This document shows positions 46,366 through 58,271 of a stretch of DNA of 64,000 nt, piece by piece. The notes below the pieces were generated by a model, which searched no databases, had not been told where the DNA came from, and saw only the letters and a program-made list of their open reading frames with translations. How positions within the stretch are numbered: position 1 is the first letter of the stretch; the number at the start of each line of letters is the position of its first letter. Source of the stretch: Brachyhypopomus gauderio. Its lineage: Eukaryota; Chordata; Actinopteri; Gymnotiformes; Hypopomidae. Where the stretch lies: assembly GCF_052324685.1 (NCBI RefSeq), contig NC_135218.1, forward strand, positions 12,190,858 through 12,254,857, in the 5' to 3' direction. The translations under genes and the position numbers were made by a program.

Positions 46366-49300
46366 CTTTGCATCATGTTCAGCGAACCTCTGGAACATGT
46401 TGGCATAAATCTTCTTATCACGCTCATGGTGTTCCCGCATCTTACGCTGGCAGACAGTAATCCGGCAACGGGCAGCACGGTTTGAGGGGTTCACCCGCAG
46501 AACTTGCCGGAAGTCCATCAAGGCGAGACTGAATTCATTCTGCAAGAGACGAGCCTCTCCTCGTCTGTACAAAGCTTTCTCATTCTCGGAGTCCAGCTCC
46601 ATCACCTAGTGATCCGACCAGAGCAAAGTGATCCAATGAGACACATGCACACCGCACCGTTCAGTCTTCACTGAGGAGCTACAATCGTGGTTGGAGTTAA
46701 TCTCCCATAGTGCAATAGTGCAGCTGTGTGTATGAAGGTCACTCAGGTACTCCACCTTGTTGCAGTTCTCCACTGTTTGAGAGTACTCTCGGAGGCGTAG
46801 GTAGCACAGAGCCAGGTTTAGATGTGCCACTAGCAGTAGGGCCTGGATGGCCTGCTGCTGTTCCCTGCCAACCCCACACTCCATCTCCAACCACGATACT
46901 ATCCGCTGGTACTGGATGATGGCGTGGTAGTACCGTCCAGACTAAACATTCAGCACACACGTGATTAAACACCTCATTATAACAGGTTTATGTAACTCCA
47001 GTGATATCTTTATAGGTGTTTATATTAGCAATATGGTGTGTGTAGAAAAAACAGTCTCACCTTGAAATAATGGGTGCCTTTCTGTTTAACCTGAACTGCC
47101 TGGTCTAGTTTATCATTTAAGTCCATTTCCCAGGATTCTTTCGCCTGTTGAAACATGAAAATCAGCTCCAGCTTTGTTCCATTTCTGAACACTAGAGGGA
47201 GTGTTTTCTGTTTCTGTTCTCCTGATATAAACCATTCTTAGTCATGATTCTACACGAAATATTGATCTGAACTGTTGTGCTAAGGAATCCATCTCTTTCA
47301 GGTGTATATGAAATAAATATCTGCTTACAAGCAAAGCCATGTGAAGTAGAATTATCTATATTTATTTTGGATTTTTCCAAGTTATGTAAATACAGATTTT
47401 CATGTCAGTGATCCAAACATTATATTCTGAGCTAATAATAAACTTTGGTTCTTCAGTACTAGACTGCACCTTCTGAAAATCTTTGAGTGTGACCTCATAC
47501 AACAGCTCGGCATTTGGACCAATGTTATATTCTGGCTTTCCTTCTTTTCCAAAGCCATATCTGTAAAATACAGAGGACATTACATTAATAGTGTAACTTG
47601 TATAGCGGTTCATATGGTTCTAGTATATATTTTGCATCCTTAAGATGTATATTGTACAAATGTTATAATATCAATTAGTCCCTGAACTTACTTTGGTTTT
47701 AGATATAATAGACAGCATTCTCCTTTCTGCATCTTCTCCATGGCCCGGTCGACTCCCAAAGGAACACCTTTATCCTCGCTCTCACCTACCACGAAGGTAA
47801 CGTCTCGTTTCTCAAACAAACGACCATCACACCTTCCTTCCAAGTGCACTGTCACACAGATAAAACAGCAGGTTTGTATAATCTGTGTTTATACAAATCA
47901 AAATCAAATCAAATCAAATATATTTGTATAGCACTTTTCACAACACATGTTGTCACAAAGCGCTTTACAGGATTTACAAGGTTAACAATACTATGGGTCC
48001 AAATCCCTAATGAGCAAGCCAAAGGCGACAGTGGCAAGGAAAAACTCCCTAGATGGTGGATTGATACACATTGATACACAACTCATGTGCGAAAATATAA
48101 TATTCATGCGATCACAGTGAAACATCTGGCTTTATGTAAGAACTACACAGGACAGTTAGAAGTACCATGGACTGTAGCCCCTTCATTGGGATTGTTGTAG
48201 CCTTCACCTTTGACCTTTATTCTCCTCAATATTCCACCATCCTCTGTAAGCTCCTCCCCTCTAAAGCTGAGTAGCTCTACCTGAAGCAGAAGGGGACGGA
48301 AATAATTTTAGTTGATTACTGCTGTAACATCATTATGACATTCAATTGTAACAAACTATTTTTTTTACACCAGATAATTTGCTATAATGTTAATGGTTCT
48401 GTTCTGCAATGTGTCAATTAATCTGGGGTGAGTTTCCCAAAACGTTCTTAGCGCTAAGTACTTCTTAACCTCGTACGTAAGAACGAGGTTACGAAGTACT
48501 TAGCGCTAAGAATGTTTTGGGAAACTCACCCCTGTATTATAGTGTGTTTTAAGATTTGGTCTGTTGTATGATTGGAAATATGTATGTCATAGACTGAAAT
48601 AAACTCCACAGATTAATTTAGACAGCGAGTAACACTACACTATACTGACCTGGCCTTAAAGAAGCTTCAAAGTATTATCCAAAGACTCTAGACATCCCCT
48701 ACTTCAGAAATTTCAGCCAATAGAGCAGATTTGTTCCTTTGTTCATTCTGCTATACATGAATTCAACCATCAAATGTATAGATTTGAAATCCAAAGTGAT
48801 TGGCTGCCTCCTTGCTGATTTTTATACATTGTACATATTGTGCATATTATAATCTGTATAACATGTGGATTAGCAGTTGACGGGAGGGATTTGAGGGAAA
48901 TGTGTTTGATCATTTAACTCTGTGTGGTATTCAGATGCACCACAGACCAGCTCAATTTTCTACTCGAATAATGACATTGAAAGATGAATTTGAAGTTGAG
49001 TTGAACAAACCTCAAGTTAATCTTTTACTATGCTGGTGTCACCGAACAAATTGCCTCCAGACACAAAACCATACTGAAAACTTGCTGTTAGTGCAAAGGG
49101 TGAGTTTGACTGCTCTTGGTGTTTACCTGAAACAGTAAATTGGAGTTAGGAGGGACCTTTGGTGGGCTGCCAGTAGATCCATAACCATATTCAGGCTTAC
49201 ATAGCAGCAAACACATCTCTCCTTTCTGCATGGAGCACACACCAATATCCCATGCTTTGATCACCTGGCCTACGAGAAGCAAATAAAGAAGATTATGAAT

Positions 49301-51107
49301 GCATACTGCTACATAGCTGTACCTGTTATGTTAATGTCATCATAATGAAAATAAAGATAGTCCCGACTACCGCTAGTGTACCAGTCGTACCACTAAAAGG
49401 TTTCTGAAGCCTAATGGATTTCTGCATTAATGGCTCCTAAAATGGGGTCTAATCTAAAGTCTAACCACACTTCAATTTCCATTGCCATATTTCTGAAGAA
49501 ACGGTTTAAGGTGTTACACATTTAAGGAAGAAACCTATGGTATCCAGAAAACCACTGCTACCCCTTTCAAGTCTGTTAAACAACAAAGATTTTGCCACAT
49601 TACCAGTGGACTAGTATTAAATGAACACATGAGACAACGCTTTAACCTTTTGATAATTGTACACATCATTATATTTTTTGCATATAGAATCCTACATATC
49701 AGAAAACATTTATCTCAGGGGCTGGAATGCCATGCTATTACAGAGAGATCAAACATGATCTAAGATCTGTCTATGATCTAAAATTCCAAACAGATTGGAT
49801 ATTTAGACAAACATCCAGTGACACAGGAATAAATAAACAATAGAACAGCTCAAATAGAAGAAATTCTATACATTTCAAAGACCAAGTCACACTTTCACTA
49901 ATGGTGTGACCTGAAATTGAACACACTTTAAGACAATTCAGGAATGGGGATTTTGTGGGGATATATATTCCCAGCGATTCCCTAAATTCCCTAAAATATT
50001 TCTATTACTTTATTTATGTTACTTATATGGATGTCCCCTGACTTCTCATGCAGCATTTAATTCATTAGAAACAAACAGATGTTTTATATATTATTTATAT
50101 AGCATATATATAGAGACAATTCAACATGCTCAAAATTAAAGATTACAATTACAAACAGTTGATTTAAACGGAACATAATTTCAACCAGAAATCTAAAAAT
50201 CTAGTACTAAAATATTAAAAATGAAGATACTGTCAGTAGCAGCTTCACAGGCATCAGTCACTGATTATTTTACACACCTGCTTTTCATTTGCTCTCTCTT
50301 ATTTAAACCCCACAGGAGCCCCAGTCCACCACTACACATTCACAGCTCCTACAGGCCAAGCGAGAGACTTCACAAGCCTGTTCAAACTGCCCCTGCTACA
50401 CTAGTAAAACTATTGACTTTTTTGTCTAAAACAAATAAAATTGCACTACGATGCTGAAAATTCATAAGTCATCACTTTGAGTTGAATTCTTGGTCAAATA
50501 AAATGACTGCAGTGCAGATTTAAAAGCACTCTCCTAATACTCTCAGACAACTGGTTCCATTTAAGAACAACATGACAGCTAAATGCTACCTCTCCATGCT
50601 CAGTCTTTACCTCGTCCAGCCTTGTGTAACACTCTGGCAGCCATTTAAGATTTTAAGACCACTTAAGAATATGGATGGTGTGTTCCCTTATTTTGCTCTT
50701 AGTGAGAACTCTTGCCACAGCATTATGAATCAGCTGACGCTGTTTGTGTCTTTTTTGGGAGTTCCGTTATGAGACCATAACATTGATTGATAGAAATAAA
50801 AACATGGATGAGTTCCTCTAGGTTTTGGTTGAGTCAGGAAATGTCTGATCTTGTTGCTCTTTAAGGTTATTAAAAGCAGATTGATTATTTTATTTAATAT
50901 GACTGCTAAAACTGAGAGTCTATTACTACACCAATGTTACAATCTAGCTCAGGAGATTTGAGGGCTTTTGAACACAATAGGAAGTATTATTAATTTTCCC
51001 AAGTATAATAATCTCTGTCTTTAATAATATCTTTATTCTTCTGCAGAAAATTTAGTTATGTGCTCAAGGCTCTTAAAAGTGAGTCAAGGGATATCATTGT
51101 ACATTGA

Positions 51108-51184
<77 letters not shown>

Positions 51185-54100
51185 TTCTGTACTTGCTGGT
51201 ATGGTCCTAATCATTTTAAGATTGTTTCTGAATGACTAACGCACCTCTCACGTTTATCTATAATATGGTTGATCAAAGGCAGCACTGAGATGGAGCAAAA
51301 GTAAAACTGATACATTTCCGGCATCTGTGTTCATACAAACATCATTAATACGTAATGCTGTTTTAGTACAATGAGTAGGCCAAAATCCTGACAGATTTTT
51401 TCTATAGTCAGCTATTTAAGAGTAGAAAACAGATTAAAGACATTGTACTCCCAAATAACAGTACATTTGAAATGGATCTGTAATTACTTAACAGAGTAGT
51501 TTTTTTTTGTCAGGTGATTTTATACAGGGTTCCCAATGTCAGTCTTCAGTGTTTTAGGGAAAACACCTGACATGAGTGAGGTGTTTACTGTCTGAACTTA
51601 CTATATCGCTGTTATTGTGTGAAACACATTATTTTAAAAGCTTCTTGGTGTCAATGCTACAAGTGTATGATTTGATGTATTGTTTAAAATTTCATTGCTA
51701 ATGGCTGGGAAATTTTTTATTGTTTCATCTTTATGTGGAGATGTAGAAGATATGGGCTTTGTGGAGTATACAGAAGAACTAATGTGCACATATGGGTAGG
51801 TAAGTGTGAGCTTGTCAACCATGGCAAATATTATTATGCTATGCTTAATGTTATTGATAAATCTGGAGAAAAAAGAATCACTAGATTTCTCTAATGTTGC
51901 ATTGTAATCACACTGCCTAATACTGAATATTTATTTGTGAATCAGACATTTTGTTTTACGCCATCTGAAGCACACATTTGAACTGAAACAGTATTTCTAT
52001 AGCGCTTTCAGTTGTGATGGCATGGTATTCATGGTGCAATCTCATCCATAACACTAAAATGTTTCAGTTGAAACTACCAGCAAATGCATAAGTACACTCA
52101 GATGGTTTGCATGTTGCCAAACCTCTTTTTTAAAACTAATGTATATTGGTAGTACCAGTATATTCCATTTTGATTAAAAACATTTAACCTATATGTCCAA
52201 TACATAATATGTAGAAATACATAGAAATAATTAGTTAATGATTGTAATGCTATGATGAGTTGGGAGATCTTATTAGCTTTTCTCCCAATAGTGAAACAAC
52301 TTACTCTTTATAAACTAAAGGTGTTCTAAACAATGGCTTCCTCTCTTACCAACTTAAAAGGCTTTTTATTTGACTTCTTATACACATCATCTCCCAGGAT
52401 TTATGTTCATGATTTGTGATAGATAAATGGTGATAAAATGTTCTGGATCTTTTGAACCTTTAGCTCTATGAAAGAAATATAAGATAGGATGATTAAATCA
52501 TAACCAGAAGCTTGTGAGGTCAGTTTGTTAAGATAAAATGCACCATCAAACCTCAATACCTTTGCCTACATTGAAGACAAAAGGCTCCTTGCGGTCATAA
52601 CTGGAGTCAAACTTCTTCCCATTAAGCAGTTTTCCAGTGTAGTGGACATACACCTTGTCCCCAATCATAGGGTTCTCCCCTTCTATACCATGCCTCTTCA
52701 CAATCTGTTCAGAAAGAGGGGAATGGGTCAAAATATCCTTCATACTATTCAGTTATTCTATCATTAAGTTCTTCTGAAATCAAACAAGTGAAATATCAAC
52801 GTGATGTTCTTTTGAATTGTGTTTTGAAAGAAACTGCTTGTGTCAAGATCACATCGTTACCTGTATTTTATGTTTCAGTTGAACACTATTTGTGGTTTGT
52901 ATTTCAAGTCAGAAATCTTTCTTTAGAATCTTACTAAATCCAAAAATATTAAATGTCCTATATGCTTCATCTGCATGTTCCACTTATAATTTAGGGCCTA
53001 TTGATCTGGGGTGGGTTTCCCGAAACGTTCGTAGCGCTAAGTACTTCGTAACCTCGTATGAAACGTATGAGGTTAAGAAGTACTTAGCGCTAAGAACGTT
53101 TCGGGAAACTCACCCCAGATAAGTGTCACCACATGCAAAAGTAGGGTTGCAACGGTATGAGATTTTCACGGTATGATAACCGTCTCAAAAAATACCGCGG
53201 TATCACGGTTATCACGGTATCACAGTTAGTTTGTATATTATTAAAAGATACACTGACCCTTAAAGAAATTACAACAAGTTTTTTTTGTTCAATTAACTAT
53301 TTATTGTAGAAACCTGCAACTATTGTATACAAAATGTCTCCTTTAAAAAAAAAAAGCTGTAAACATGTTTATATAAATACTGCAAAATTAGAGAAACCTA
53401 AATCATGGATTTCAGTACAATTATTTAAGTTTAAATTATTTAATATCTGATAAACTCAGCCTGGGTCAGTGTCTGATCAACAACTGTTGTAAACGTCCGT
53501 TGTACTGCCACCAGATACTGCAGAAAGAAAGGATTTATTTCTGACATCATCACAATAGAGATTTCTATTTTAAGGCTTTCACACCGAGTCTGGTTTTAAC
53601 ATGTGAAAAACAGGCACGTTAGAATTTGAAAATGAACGCATGTAAATTAATGGCGTCTTTCACATCCAGTGAAAGCAAGGACCATAAAAAGCTAGGTTTA
53701 TACTTTTCACTAGTGACCGTAGCGCGCGACTCCGCAGTTCTCTTGTATGTACGTTAACAAATACGAGCCTCTTGTAATTCCAGGACGAAACATGAGAGAA
53801 CGTGAAGACGTTAAGATTGGGCGTTTTGAAAATAAACAACCATTAAATAATGTGATGAAAAAGCGAATTATTTCGAGTATATGTATAAATATTTAACTTT
53901 ATTAAGTTTAAGGTGCTGGGAAATATTGAACTGGACCTTGAAAGTGAAGTACAAGCAGGGGCGGTTTGTTCATTAGGGCGATTGGGCGACGCACCACCAG
54001 GATGAAAAGGAGGTTTTTTTTTCTCTCATTCTATCACGGCATTTCACTAGCTATGTCTGTACTGGACAGCGTCTCTTGCCTCTGAATGCCATTGTCCAAT

Positions 54101-55751
54101 CAGCTATGAGGTGCATTCCCTGTAGTCCCGCCTTTTTTGGGGCGATTTGAGACTAACTGAAAATCGCCCCGACTGCTCTCATAGACTCTCATGTTAAAAG
54201 TTTTTTTTTCAAAGTGTAGGTGCTGCAATGCAATGTCTATGGGTTCCGGGAGGGCTTGCCCCTACGTGCTTACGTCAGACGTAACGTAGGGAAATTACGG
54301 CAGCTCGCAATCTGCTCAACATGGACAGCGTTCCTTCAACACAGAAAAACTCGATCGTGTCATTAAAAGAAGTGCCATTCTCTCGTCGTAACAATGACAA
54401 CAAATTAGCAACTAAGGAATTAGGGCCACCGAGGCCAAATTTAAGCATAAAGCAAGTGTCTACAAAGGGAGGAAAAACATATAACCGGGGTTTTTCCCTT
54501 AACTGGTATGAACGGAAAACATGGTTAGCGGGCTGTGTACTTGTACTTCAGTACAAGTGAGTAATGTAATTAGTGATTGAACTGATTGTTTAATATTTAG
54601 TGCTTAACTGCACATCAGCCTTAATGTTTTTGCCCATTTAAATTTTAAAATGCAACACCCAAAATAAAATGCTGTCTGAGAATACAGAAATTGAGTGGGA
54701 AAGATTCAGTTTATTTAATTAATGGTAAATCTGGCCTCTCCATGTTTAAAATTGTTTGTGAGGGCAAACTGAGAGATGACAATTTTTGTTGACTACAGTT
54801 AATTGTTCATTGTACAGCTTTAACCAAGATGATATTTACAAGATATATCGGTGCAAAAATACTGTACAGTCTATAATGTAAAGAGAAATATATATTTATG
54901 ATTATATTTTAATTGGTTAAGTCAGTTTTTTATTTACCCACTGAAATGGTCACCTTGGATGTCATCACAACAATTGCCCCCCCTGAGATATTTGTCAGGG
55001 GCCGCCACTGAGTACAAGTGCTTTAATTCCACCTTATAAAGGTGTATGAACCCGGCAAATATGACTTTGTTCATCGCGCTGAGGCGCGGCGCGCGCAAAG
55101 TTACAAAATTCGAGAGGTGCACGACCTCGACAGCGCGTGAGGCCCTCGCGCACGGGCGGAGCCACCGCGATTACGTCATTTTCGCCGCTGACATTAGTTT
55201 AGCTTTTTTTGTTAAAAAATGTGTTAAGTCTGATACACTTTCTGACATTCTCACCGCTGTGCTGAGTAGCTGTACCGGAGCGGAGTTGCGCATGCGCGGG
55301 TCAGTTTCTCCGCTGACTTGCTTTTTACCGGTAATAAGCAAACGCACACGGTATGATAACCATGCATTTTAATACCGTGGTATACCGTGAAACCGGTTAC
55401 CGCTGCAACCCTATGCAAAAGTAAAAATAAAAATGTCACATACATTAATTTAATTCATTTTAATGTTTAATATTGTTTGATGTCAACAACCATGTAAATT
55501 TCAAACCTGTATGCCAAATGTTTATCAGTTATTTTAACAGATTAACAGAAGCTACATCACCACTAATGCATAACAGAACTAATAAGCAAATTAGGATATG
55601 ATGACTGAGATTTAAAGAGGGTGAGATAATGAGACAATAACATTTGACTAACCTTGCAGACTCCCTGGTCTTTGTTTGCTGTGATGTCTATACCCTGTGA
55701 GGCAAACAGTGCAATACAGGTCTGGCTAGACTCATCTTCAAGTGTGGCCAT
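46366..55751 (-). CDS. fkbp5: FK506-binding protein 5 (FKBP51), terminal exon not found
   Basis: Nine coding exons on the minus strand: 55751-55653 (ATG; exon begins at 55779), 52704-52560, 49269-49127, 48280-48166, 47848-47692, 47560-47470, 47144-47061, 46941-46756 and 46605-46366. They total 1260 nt, 420 codons in phase; human FKBP51 is 457 aa. FKBP51 is a cytosolic and nuclear Hsp90 co-chaperone that dampens glucocorticoid receptor signalling. Domains: FK1 at about 34-135 with [13 protein letters not shown], pocket Trp88 (VIKAWDIG) and Tyr111 (CKPEYGYGS); FK2 at about 140-250 with [11 protein letters not shown] and YLKPKYGFG; TPR domain at about 251-400, with [13 protein letters not shown] and [16 protein letters not shown]; then a calmodulin-site-like helix with [23 protein letters not shown] and TVENCNK favour fkbp5 over fkbp4. 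Pro117 stands where human FKBP51 has Leu119. The final acidic exon is missing from this model. Confidence 0.9.
47893..48060 (+). repeat. L2-type LINE 3'-end fragment in fkbp5 intron
   Basis: The sequence AATCAAATATATTTGTATAG, then CACAAAGCGCTTTACAG and GGCGACAGTGGCAAGGAAAA ACTCCC matches the 3' end of a frequent fish LINE, with its AATCAAAATCAAATC-type tail at the left. Solo, without RT. Read from its tail, the element itself would point to the minus strand. Confidence 0.6.
48425..48532. mobile_element. Palindromic MITE, copy 1
   Basis: An almost perfect 50-bp inverted repeat (GGGGTGAGTTTCCC...GGGAAACTCACCCC) has a spacer of about 8 bp. It includes AGCGCTAAGTACTT in both arms. A related copy lies at 53004-53120. 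The transcript of fkbp5 would carry it as a long hairpin in an intron. Confidence 0.8.
51110..51181. repeat. (AT)n microsatellite
   Basis: Uninterrupted AT tract of about 70 bp in an fkbp5 intron. Confidence 0.95.
53004..53120. mobile_element. Palindromic MITE, copy 2
   Basis: Inverted arms start ATCTGGGGTGGGTTTCCC and end GGGAAACTCACCCCAGAT, with AGCGCTAAGTACTT shared with copy 1. The right edge is 14 bp from the target duplication of the outer hAT element. Confidence 0.8.
53956..55010 (+). mobile_element. Inner hAT element nested in the outer one
   Basis: The left end CAGGGGCGGTTTG and right end CAGGGGCCGCCACTG are near inverted repeats. AGTACAAG flanks both sides (53948-53955 and 55011-55018), another perfect 8-bp duplication. 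The interior holds a first-exon-like transposase fragment at 54321-54560. The two ends differ slightly (CAGGGGCGG against CAGTGGCGG). It inserted after the outer element. Confidence 0.85.
54321..54560 (+). pseudogene. N-terminal piece of a TTF-type zinc-finger hAT transposase
   Basis: A 79-codon frame from ATG ends with [20 protein letters not shown], then C and a short tail before a stop. This resembles the start of the TTF/ZMYM-type zinc finger (F..WY..K.WL.GC) found in hAT-derived proteins. The downstream cysteines and catalytic domain are absent. The frame reads in element orientation, starting about 365 bp from the left end. Confidence 0.55.
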
Positions 55752-56124
55752 CTCAGAACTCTGACATGCTCTAGTTCCCCTAAAATGCAAACACACAAAC
55801 CAGACATTTTATGTATAACATGCCATATTTATATAGTTCTTTATACAAATTTCTGGATTCCTACTACAAGCATGTTTTGTATGCTTATTTGTGAGACATG
55901 CAAGACATATATGTAACATAGATGTAACTTTGTTTCACAGATATATAAAAATAACACAAAGGCCAGTGGTGTGGTGTTTTTTTTGTGTGTGTGTGTGTGT
56001 ATTAGAGAACCCCAGGATCTATTGTCACACAGTCCGTACAGCTCAGGTCATGACACCCTAGAGGAGTAACTCTAATCACCAGAGTAACAATACTAACAAT
56101 AGTGTTAATCAAGTGCTAAGTGTC

Positions 56125-56410
56125 ATAGTGGGGGCAGTCATGGTTCTGTGGTAGGGAACTGGTTTTGTGACCGGAGGGTCATGGGTTTGATTCCCAGGCC
56201 TGAGGCCATGACTGAGGTGCCCTTGAGCAAGGCACTTAACCCCAACTGCTCCCCGGGCTAGGGCTATGGCTGCCCTCCGCTCTGGGCACGTGTGCACCAC
56301 AGCCCCCTAGTAATCACTAGTGTGTGTGTGTGTTCTAACTGCACAGATGGGTATAAAGCAGAGAACAAATTTCGATTGCGGTGAAAAATCACAATTGACA
56401 AAATATGGCA
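56125..56410 (+). repeat. tRNA-derived SINE
   Basis: A pol III promoter is visible: an A-box-like TTCTGTGGTAGGGAACTGG near 56142 and a B-box GGGTTTGATTCCCA near 56184. The body is characteristic of fish tRNA-SINEs (CCCTTGAGCAAGGCACTTAA, then CCCCAACTGCTCCCCGGG). Inserted antisense to fkbp5 in its first intron. Confidence 0.75.
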
Positions 56411-57500
56411 CATTTACATTTGCACATTTCATATTGTTCAATTACATCTTAAATTATTGGATCTGACTTTATTTGGTGAGTGACCACATTTACTGTTCAT
56501 TGGAATTGTCATCATTCATGCATGTACAAACCATGTCTAAAACATGATTATACACAAACTGTTTAGATATTCTGTACTTCAGAAGAAAGTGTTGGCAGAT
56601 CACCCCACATGCTTACTAGATTTCCTTGTGAAATTCACATCATAAACCTCTAAAATATGGCCTGAGTAGCCATATCACTGTGTTTTAAAGTGTCAGTGGG
56701 GAATTGCATCTCTCTGTAAAACATTTTACAGTTTCAGATCATTTTCATTAATGAATTAATAATTTTTTTTTAATTAGTTCTCTTGACAAGCTGCAAACTA
56801 TTCACATGGACTGGGAATTAGCCACATTAACATCTTGTAATTATAAGGTCAAATATAAGCATATTTAGCCTATTAGAGACCTGCTTCCATAATCTGGTCA
56901 CAATGCACGTTAAATGACACTTTTGATTGTTGTGACTTCTAATTGCAGTTTAATATTATTACAGAAAACCAGCTATTTTAATCCTGGATTTTTTTGTTGA
57001 TTTTGATTCATATCAAATATCTTCACATTTCACAGAATTCCACAGAATTCCTTAGATGTACAATTTCTAACCTGTGAAACTGAGTTAAAATAATCATATA
57101 TAGTAAAGTTATAATTACACAAACATCTTCCCCATAGAATAACCTGTATTTGTATAGGATAGCTATGTTGGGACATTCCCTTTCCTCTTCCCCCCTCACA
57201 AATCTCCGCCCCCGTTCTCTGCCTCTTCCCTTTTCACATATGTCTAATATGGAGGCATAAAATCATAGGAGGGGAGAACAGAGACACGCGCTGCCCAATC
57301 CAAAACTAAAATGTAGTTTATTCCTATCAAATTAAAAATCTTCATGACAAAAACACAGCACAGCCTCTCATCTCTAACTACCAGTTATACTCACATGTGA
57401 TTTAAAATAAGAATGAGAGTGTTTCTCTGTGTATTTCTCTCAGTTGGTCGTTGTCTCTCAATGGTCTTCCCAAAAGAGAACATATCCATAGGCACCTTGT

Positions 57501-57508
<8 letters not shown>

Positions 57509-57594
<86 letters not shown>
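57509..57594. repeat. (CT)n-(GT)n compound microsatellite
   Basis: CT run 57509-57553 with one interruption, then a GT run to 57594. It gives rise to spurious Leu-Ser and Arg-Glu open frames. Confidence 0.95.
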
Positions 57595-57596
<2 letters not shown>

Positions 57597-57645
57597 GCGG
57601 GAGGAAGCATGTGTGAGTGTACACTAAAGCTCATGAGTGTGCAAG

Positions 57646-57660
57646 GGAACACTATGTTCC
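57646..57660. promoter_or_regulatory. Palindromic glucocorticoid response element match
   Basis: GGAACACTATGTTCC fits RGAACAnnnTGTTCY perfectly on both half-sites. It lies in the intron upstream of the first coding exon of fkbp5, a gene whose mammalian orthologue is induced by glucocorticoids through intronic elements. Function is inferred. Confidence 0.5.
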
Positions 57661-58242
57661 CTCTGTTCACAGTTCCTGGCACAAACTGATGGCGTATACC
57701 AAATTTCAGCCTTCACATCAGGGTTCAGAGACATTGCTCTACCATTTCACTTCCAAGTGTTAAAATAAACAAGCCTATCATTCTTTGCCCATTCAGCACT
57801 TCACAACATACATTACCAAATGTGAAAGAGACTGCAAGTTCATATTTTACACAACTATAGGCACAGTACTGTACAACTGATCAATCTAATCAACTATTCA
57901 AATCAAAGAACACTGGAGCATAATTACTGCCATTGATTCTATCGGCACTGTTTGATTTCTAAGTAGGCTGTATGGTTTGAAGTCATAGATTTGGAGAAGA
58001 CAGGTGTCTCACGAGTATTACGTCTGCAGATGGACTGAAGAGGTGCAGGAACAAAAACAGATCAGAGAAGAGAACATTCAGTGCGGTCCTGGATGACACA
58101 CACTGCGAGACAAGGTTCTCTTTCAAAGAACCTAATGTAATGTTTATGTACACAAACACGTTTAGGAGAACATAACAACTGCACTGTGATTTATATGGAA
58201 TCACAAAGGGTACTAACAATAATAATGCATGCAGATGCAAAC

Positions 58243-58271
58243 CCCCCCCCCCCCCCCCCAAAAAAAAAAAA
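58243..58271. repeat. Poly-C/poly-A tract
   Basis: About 17 C followed by about 12 A. Such a tract is prone to length error in assembly. Confidence 0.9.

Larger units (their letters stand above)
53142..55413. mobile_element. Outer non-autonomous hAT element, interrupted by another hAT
   Basis: The left end TAGGGTTGCAACGGTATGAG and the right end GCTGCAACCCTA are inverted repeats. TGCAAAAG flanks both sides (53134-53141 and 55414-55421), an 8-bp duplication typical of hAT. Inner palindromic motifs (ACGGTATGATAACCG at the left, CGGTATGATAACC at the right) repeat the terminal pattern. Without the nested element it is about 1.2 kb and has no transposase. The right part (55070-55330) is CpG-rich. 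Lies in the first coding intron of fkbp5. Confidence 0.85.

Noticed and set aside
48425-48532. Palindrome considered as a microRNA precursor or CRISPR-like repeat
   Set aside because: A second copy with the same arms at 53004 and both arms symmetric to the ends indicate a fold-back MITE.
57391-57682. Arg-Glu and Leu-Ser repeat proteins
   Set aside because: Translations of the (CT)n-(GT)n tract.
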